From: Chloroflexota bacterium
GTDB lineage: Bacteria > Chloroflexota > Dehalococcoidia > SHYB01 > JACPQI01
NCBI GenBank assembly: GCA_016190545.1
Contig: JACPQI010000028.1
Span: 1 to 8,338, forward strand
Reading direction: 5' to 3'
Length of the DNA stretch: 8,338 nt
The position numbers were made by a program, and so were the translations under genes. Of this stretch, positions 5,045-8,338 are shown piece by piece. The notes under the pieces are model-generated. The model worked only from the letters and a program-made list of their open reading frames with translations. It searched no databases and was not told the origin of the DNA. The stretch's first letter is position 1; each line of letters begins with the position of its first letter.

Positions 5045-5792
5045 ACGGTGTCGGCCTGTGGGCTGCGACCGCCCAGACCCACGTGATGGCACCCCCGAGC
5101 GCCGGCCGAAGGAGGATGGAGTCAAATCCGGCAGTGCGCAACGCCGGGCCAATCCGTTCTTCCCAGCCGGACTGGCGAGCGATCTCGCGGAGGAATCCTA
5201 GGAGCGTCGACCACATCGGGGACGTCCGGTCCCGTCGGCGGCCCAGCCACGGCAAGGCTCGATCCAGGTAGAGTGAGTAGAGTTTTCCGAAGGCATCGGG
5301 GGTTGGACGGGAGAAGTCGTACACCGCCAGCCGACCTCCGGGTCGGAGCACGCGAGCGACTTCGCAGGCAAACTGGTCGAGCCGGACGTACTTGGGCAGA
5401 TAGCCGGCGGTGACGATATCAAAGCTCCGGGATCGAAAGGGCAGCGCCTCCGCGGTGGCCTGTACGCGCGGTACCGCCCTGAACCGGCGATCGTGCGCGA
5501 GCAGCATCGCTCGGTTGGGGTCGAGGCCGACGATCGCCCAGTGGCCAAGGCGGCGCCCCAGCCGGTCCAGGAGGAGCCCGGTCCCACAGGCGAGGTCAAG
5601 GGCCCTCTCGCCTGGCAGCGGACGCAGTGGCGCAAGGAGCGCGTGCTTCCAGCGGAGGTCGAGCCCGAGCGTGTAGAGGAGAAGGGCCTCCTCGTATCGG
5701 GGCGCGAGCCAGCTGAACAGCCCCCGGACGAACTCCGGTTCCGGGAGCGTCCCCGGCTGGCTGGACGCACCGCGGGTGACTCGCGGTTCCAT
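5031..5792 (-). CDS. UbiE/MenG-like SAM-dependent C-methyltransferase
   Basis: A soluble class I methyltransferase of 253 residues. The N-terminus VRGLFSWLAPRYEEA and LGLDLRWKHALL (about 22-53) resemble the UbiE/MenG lead-in. SAM-binding motifs follow: ALDLACGTG (64-72), VGLDPN with D91, ATAEALPF (112-119), SFDIVTAGY (123-131) and VLRPGGRLAVYDFSRP (148-163). The last runs into KLYSLYLDRALPWLG (170-184), the pattern typical of UbiE signature 2. These enzymes methylate demethylmenaquinone or related prenylated rings. The ATG has a good Shine-Dalgarno (GGAAGGTG, about 5795-5802). It starts 13 bases after the stop of the UbiA-like gene upstream, so the two are likely co-transcribed and may modify the same prenylated product. 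A non-quinone methyl acceptor remains possible. Confidence 0.8.
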   Translation of the reverse strand: MEPRVTRGASSQPGTLPEPEFVRGLFSWLAPRYEEALLLYTLGLDLRWKHALLAPLRPLPGERALDLACGTGLLLDRLGRRLGHWAIVGLDPNRAMLLAHDRRFRAVPRVQATAEALPFRSRSFDIVTAGYLPKYVRLDQFACEVARVLRPGGRLAVYDFSRPTPDAFGKLYSLYLDRALPWLGRRRDRTSPMWSTLLGFLREIARQSGWEERIGPALRTAGFDSILLRPALGGAITWVWAVAAHRPTPSAPA

Positions 5793-5805
5793 TAGGCACC
5801 TTCCC

Positions 5806-6780
5806 TTAGGCGCCGGTGAAAAGCCGATTTGCGAGGAGGCCGAGCGCCAGCAGTACGGTAGCTGCGGCGAGCCCCTGCAGGACAGCGTCGGCGCTCTGAT
5901 ACAATCGCTGCCCAGAGTCGAGCCCGGCGGCGCCGGTTTGCTCCCGCTCCTTTGCGATCCGGCGGGAACCGCGCGATAGCCGAGAGATCCGGATCTCGGC
6001 CACTGCGACAGCTGCCAGTGCCCCCGCGAACAGAACGGCGGGGACCGTTACGAAGCCTGCCTGCGCGTAGAAACTCGTGAGGAACGGAAGGCTTCCCCAC
6101 GAGACCGCGAAAACGCTGTCCCGGTGGAACGCACCTTTGAAGAGCGGGGCGAGGGGGTAACCGATGGCGCAAGCTGTTTGGACCGCCACGGGAACGAGCA
6201 GCCCAGGCCCGACGACCAGCCAGGCACCGAGTACCCCGATCGCGACCGCTCCACCCAAACCCGCGAGCCCCGTGGCCAAGAGCGCCCGGTCCGACCAGTG
6301 CCGGACGTACCGAGAACCCATCCCGGTAATCTGGTCCAAGAAGTGGGCGCCGATGCCGAGCCCCAAGAAGTAGGCCGCGAGCGTTGCAAGTAACACCGTG
6401 ACCGAAAATCGCGGCGAGATCGACGCCCCCATCACGACGAAGCTGAATACCATGAGGGTGTACGGCGGATGGAGCATCGTCCAGAGCTCTCCGAGCGGCG
6501 AATCGCGGCCGGCGTACCAGACCGGCCGCGGGGTGGAATGACCGGGGACGGGGGACTTGAACAGGATGGCCCGGTATAACGTCACCGGGGATAATGCCTT
6601 TCCGTGCTCCGACGGTGGGATCAGCAAAGCCACGAAGTCGATCCCCCCGCCGCCTGCCTGGAGATCGCATGTAACATCCGTCCAGTTGCTGACGTTAGGC
6701 ACAGCAAAGGTCTCCTTTTCGTTCGCTATTCTACGCAGCGGCTGACCATCAAGAAAGCGGGTTGCCTGCGAGTGGCTCAT
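5806..6780 (-). CDS. Multi-pass membrane protein, UbiA-like family (function uncertain)
   Basis: The recognisable core begins at the ATG at 6477: LHPPYTLMVFSFVVMGA, a second helix ending in GLGIGAHFLDQITGM, several more helices, then FHRDSVFAVSWGSLPFLTSF and a basic segment (ISRLSRGSRR) before a final helix near the C-terminus. The helix layout and HxxD-type motif recall divergent UbiA-like prenyltransferases, but the classical NDxxDxxxD motifs are absent, so catalysis is not assured. The start is uncertain. The ATG at 6780 adds about 101 mostly soluble residues; a GTG at 6585 is also possible; the ATG at 6477 (223 residues) has GGAGAG 9 bases upstream and a minus-strand GTTATACC near 6574-6580. 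I kept the longer form because the frame stays open and GC-rich at third positions for much of it. It is followed 13 bases later by the UbiE-like gene, which suggests prenyl-quinone or lipid synthesis. Confidence 0.6.
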   Translation of the reverse strand: MSHSQATRFLDGQPLRRIANEKETFAVPNVSNWTDVTCDLQAGGGGIDFVALLIPPSEHGKALSPVTLYRAILFKSPVPGHSTPRPVWYAGRDSPLGELWTMLHPPYTLMVFSFVVMGASISPRFSVTVLLATLAAYFLGLGIGAHFLDQITGMGSRYVRHWSDRALLATGLAGLGGAVAIGVLGAWLVVGPGLLVPVAVQTACAIGYPLAPLFKGAFHRDSVFAVSWGSLPFLTSFYAQAGFVTVPAVLFAGALAAVAVAEIRISRLSRGSRRIAKEREQTGAAGLDSGQRLYQSADAVLQGLAAATVLLALGLLANRLFTGA

Positions 6781-6852
6781 AGACGCGGCTCGGAGGGTTT
6801 TTCGGCCTTCTTTGAATTCGACGATGCACGTCCAACACGTCAGCCATCGTAA

Positions 6853-6875
6853 CGGAAAGGACTTTTCCGAGTCCT
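6853..6875. repeat. Interlocked inverted repeats
   Basis: CGGAAA (6853-6858) is the reverse complement of TTTCCG (6864-6869), and AGGACT (6858-6863) is the reverse complement of AGTCCT (6870-6875). The two dyads share sequence, so only one stem could form at a time. This may be an operator or a switch-like RNA element. It lies about 80-100 bases upstream of the permease TATA element. Confidence 0.4.
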
Positions 6876-6954
6876 CGCGGGCCGTGGACCTGAACCGGAA
6901 TTGATATGGGCTCGGACGGACCCATTCCCTGGAGGCGACGCCGGACGATCCCAC

Positions 6955-6963
6955 AAACCTTAT
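6955..6963 (+). promoter_or_regulatory. TATA-like element of the ABC permease
   Basis: AAACCTTAT at 6955-6963 resembles a Thermoplasmata-type TATA box. It predicts a transcript start near 6985-6990, just before an ATG at 6996. That places translation initiation very close to the 5' end of the mRNA, consistent with a short or absent leader. Confidence 0.45.
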
Positions 6964-7023
6964 CCCGGTACCCATCGTTGTGCGCCGAACGAGGGATGTC
7001 GCACGGGCCTCCTCCGCTATGCC

Positions 7024-8338
7024 TTGACGGACGTGGTCCGTAGCCGCCGGCGGACCCTCTCCTCGATCCTCGGGGTCCTCCTGGCGATCACGTTCATCGC
7101 GGGCACGTTCATCGCAATCGACTCGTCGACTCGTGCGACCCTGGACGGCCTGATCAGCAACCTGTCGGCGGACATCGGCTTTTTCGGTCCTCCCTCGAAC
7201 GGGACGGAAGTCCGCGAGGCGGTCGAAGGGGTGCCGGGCGTCGCCGGGGTCCGCGTATTCCGATCCGCGCAGTTCAGCGAGGTAGGCTCGGATGTCTTCG
7301 GACGCGTGGCGCCGGCCTCCGTGATGGGCGTCGATCCGAGCCGCCTCCCGTATTCCCTCGAGGGCTACCGGCTGACCGCCGGCTCCTTGACCCTGCCCCG
7401 AGGGACGATCGCCCTCACAGAGGACTTGGCCAGTGAGCTCGGGCTCGCGGTCGGAGATGCAGCGTACTTTCAGTATCGGCTGTACGACTACACGGGGAAC
7501 GAGACACTCACCCGCCTCAATGTGACGGTGGGCGCCATCCTCACGGGATCGGCGATTCCATCCGGGTCAATCGCGGGACCCTACTTCTTCAGGACGACGC
7601 TCGTCCACATCGAGGACGTCGATTGGTATGAGAGCCAGCTCGCGGTGCCGTGGAGCGGGACCCTAGTCCAAGGGGAGGTCCGGGTGGACCGCGACCGCCT
7701 CCTCGATCCGTACGACCTCGAGACGTCCCGTCGGAACCTCGCGCGCTTGGAGCGGCAGATCGCCCAGGCCCTCCTTCCGCATGGCGGGAAGGTCTCCTTC
7801 AACGCCCTGGACAGCGTCCTCGTGAACTTCTCCTCCGTCATCGCGATCCAGAGGATCGTCTACCTGGCCCTGTCCGCGCCGATCCTCCTCCTGGGGCTCT
7901 ACCTCGGCGCAATCGGGGTCGACCTGGGCCACGCGGAGCGACGGAGGGAACTCGCGGTCCTCAAGACGCGAGGCGCGGGCCGTCGGCAGCTCGTGGGCCT
8001 TCTCCTACTGGAGGCGGTGCTGGGAGGGCTCGTCGCCGCGTTCCTGGGTGTCTTGGCGGGGGTCGGGCTGAGTCGGTTCCTCCTGGAAGTCGTGAACCCT
8101 TTCGCGGCTCCATCGGCTCCGCGGTACGATCTCCTCGTCCTGACACCGTCCACGATTATCATCGCGGCCGTCCTCTCGATGATCTTCATGGCCCTCGTGA
8201 GCTTCCGTTCCGCGCGCCGGACCGCGAACCTGCCGATCGTGGAGACCTTGCGGTATCACGCTCCCGGGGAAACGAAGATCCAGTACAAACCGACCCTGGA
8301 CATCATCTTCGTCGCGCTGGCCACCCTGACCTACGGGA
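7024..8338 (+). CDS. FtsX/MacB-type ABC transporter permease (3' end outside the window)
   Basis: At least 438 residues of a type VII ABC-transporter permease. From the start: RSRRRTLSSILGVLLAITFI (cytosolic basic stretch plus first helix), a large extracytoplasmic domain (about residues 35-275, with NGTE, NET and similar polar segments, MacB periplasmic-core-like), then the FtsX domain: a helix (IVYLALSAPILLLGLYLGAI), the cytosolic RRRELAVLKTRGAGRRQL loop that couples to the ATPase, and two further helices (VLGGLVAAFLGVLAGVGL; STIIIAAVLSMIFMALV). Residues after LRYHAPGE enter a further segment, suggesting the long form with a second FtsX domain. No ATPase gene is in the window; it may follow. 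The start is odd: no in-frame ATG exists, and TTG 7024 would cut the usual LRYALTD lead-in. An ATG at 6996 lies in another frame. Confidence 0.8.
   Translation, partial: MTDVVRSRRRTLSSILGVLLAITFIAGTFIAIDSSTRATLDGLISNLSADIGFFGPPSNGTEVREAVEGVPGVAGVRVFRSAQFSEVGSDVFGRVAPASVMGVDPSRLPYSLEGYRLTAGSLTLPRGTIALTEDLASELGLAVGDAAYFQYRLYDYTGNETLTRLNVTVGAILTGSAIPSGSIAGPYFFRTTLVHIEDVDWYESQLAVPWSGTLVQGEVRVDRDRLLDPYDLETSRRNLARLERQIAQALLPHGGKVSFNALDSVLVNFSSVIAIQRIVYLALSAPILLLGLYLGAIGVDLGHAERRRELAVLKTRGAGRRQLVGLLLLEAVLGGLVAAFLGVLAGVGLSRFLLEVVNPFAAPSAPRYDLLVLTPSTIIIAAVLSMIFMALVSFRSARRTANLPIVETLRYHAPGETKIQYKPTLDIIFVALATLTYG

Larger units (their letters stand above)
6781..6995. other. Divergent intergenic region between the UbiA-like gene and the ABC permease
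   Basis: No convincing gene is seen here. The minus-strand frame remains open to an ATG at 6975, but its translation is Arg/Ser-rich and looks non-coding. The region contains two interlocked short inverted repeats at 6853-6875 and a TATA-like element for the permease at 6955-6963. If the UbiA-like gene really starts at 6477, the non-coding region extends from 6478 to about 6995. Confidence 0.5.

Noticed and set aside
5792..6670. A 292-codon minus-strand frame overlapping the UbiA-like gene in another register.
   Set aside because: Its product is Arg/Gly/Pro-rich without membrane helices, while the other register gives a coherent multi-helix protein with conserved motifs.
1..8338. CRISPR arrays, insertion sequences, tRNA or rRNA genes, long direct repeats.
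   Set aside because: None seen: no regularly spaced repeats, transposase motifs, terminal repeats or tRNA/rRNA signatures were recognised on either strand by eye.

Overview
The window looks archaeal, most likely a soil or sediment Thermoplasmatota-type archaeon. The evidence is a BRE/TATA-style promoter (purine-rich run plus TATATATA at 281-298), GC-rich compact genes with overlapping stops and starts, a short single-cupredoxin AmoB of archaeal type, and an alcohol dehydrogenase resembling the Sulfolobus solfataricus enzyme. From memory, copper membrane monooxygenases (CuMMOs) outside the Nitrososphaerales have been reported in the Thermoplasmatota order Ca. Angelarchaeales (Diamond and co-workers, ISME J, about 2022). 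This locus fits that description. I could not run a search, so the taxonomic placement is inference.

Layout. Bases 1-92 hold the C-terminal end of an unidentified plus-strand gene. Bases 93-365 are non-coding and contain several possible hairpins, a strong promoter, a 9-bp hairpin near the expected transcript start, and a strong ribosome binding site. Bases 366-3832 form one tight plus-strand operon: CuMMO subunit C, subunit A, a one-helix small membrane protein, subunit B, a two-helix small membrane protein, and an integral-membrane methyltransferase of the ICMT/PEMT superfamily. Convergent to it, on the minus strand, is a zinc alcohol dehydrogenase (4878-3856). Upstream of that on the same strand lie a UbiE/MenG-like methyltransferase (5792-5031) and a UbiA-like multi-pass membrane protein (ending at 5806), which form a two-gene unit. 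A divergent intergenic region follows, then a plus-strand FtsX/MacB-type ABC permease that runs off the window end.

How the genes work together. The C, A and B proteins carry the copper ligands known from particulate methane and ammonia monooxygenases: CuC and CuD sites in C, and the mature N-terminal His plus HxH of CuB in B. The complex should therefore be catalytically competent. The substrate (ammonia, methane or another small hydrocarbon) cannot be read from the sequence. The two small membrane proteins interleaved with the subunits are the best candidates for accessory subunits comparable to archaeal AmoX/Y/Z. The UbiA-like/UbiE-like pair suggests quinone or prenyl-lipid synthesis, which could supply the quinol such an enzyme uses; that link is inference. 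The neighbouring alcohol dehydrogenase would fit an alcohol-producing oxygenase, but it is on the other strand and may be unrelated.
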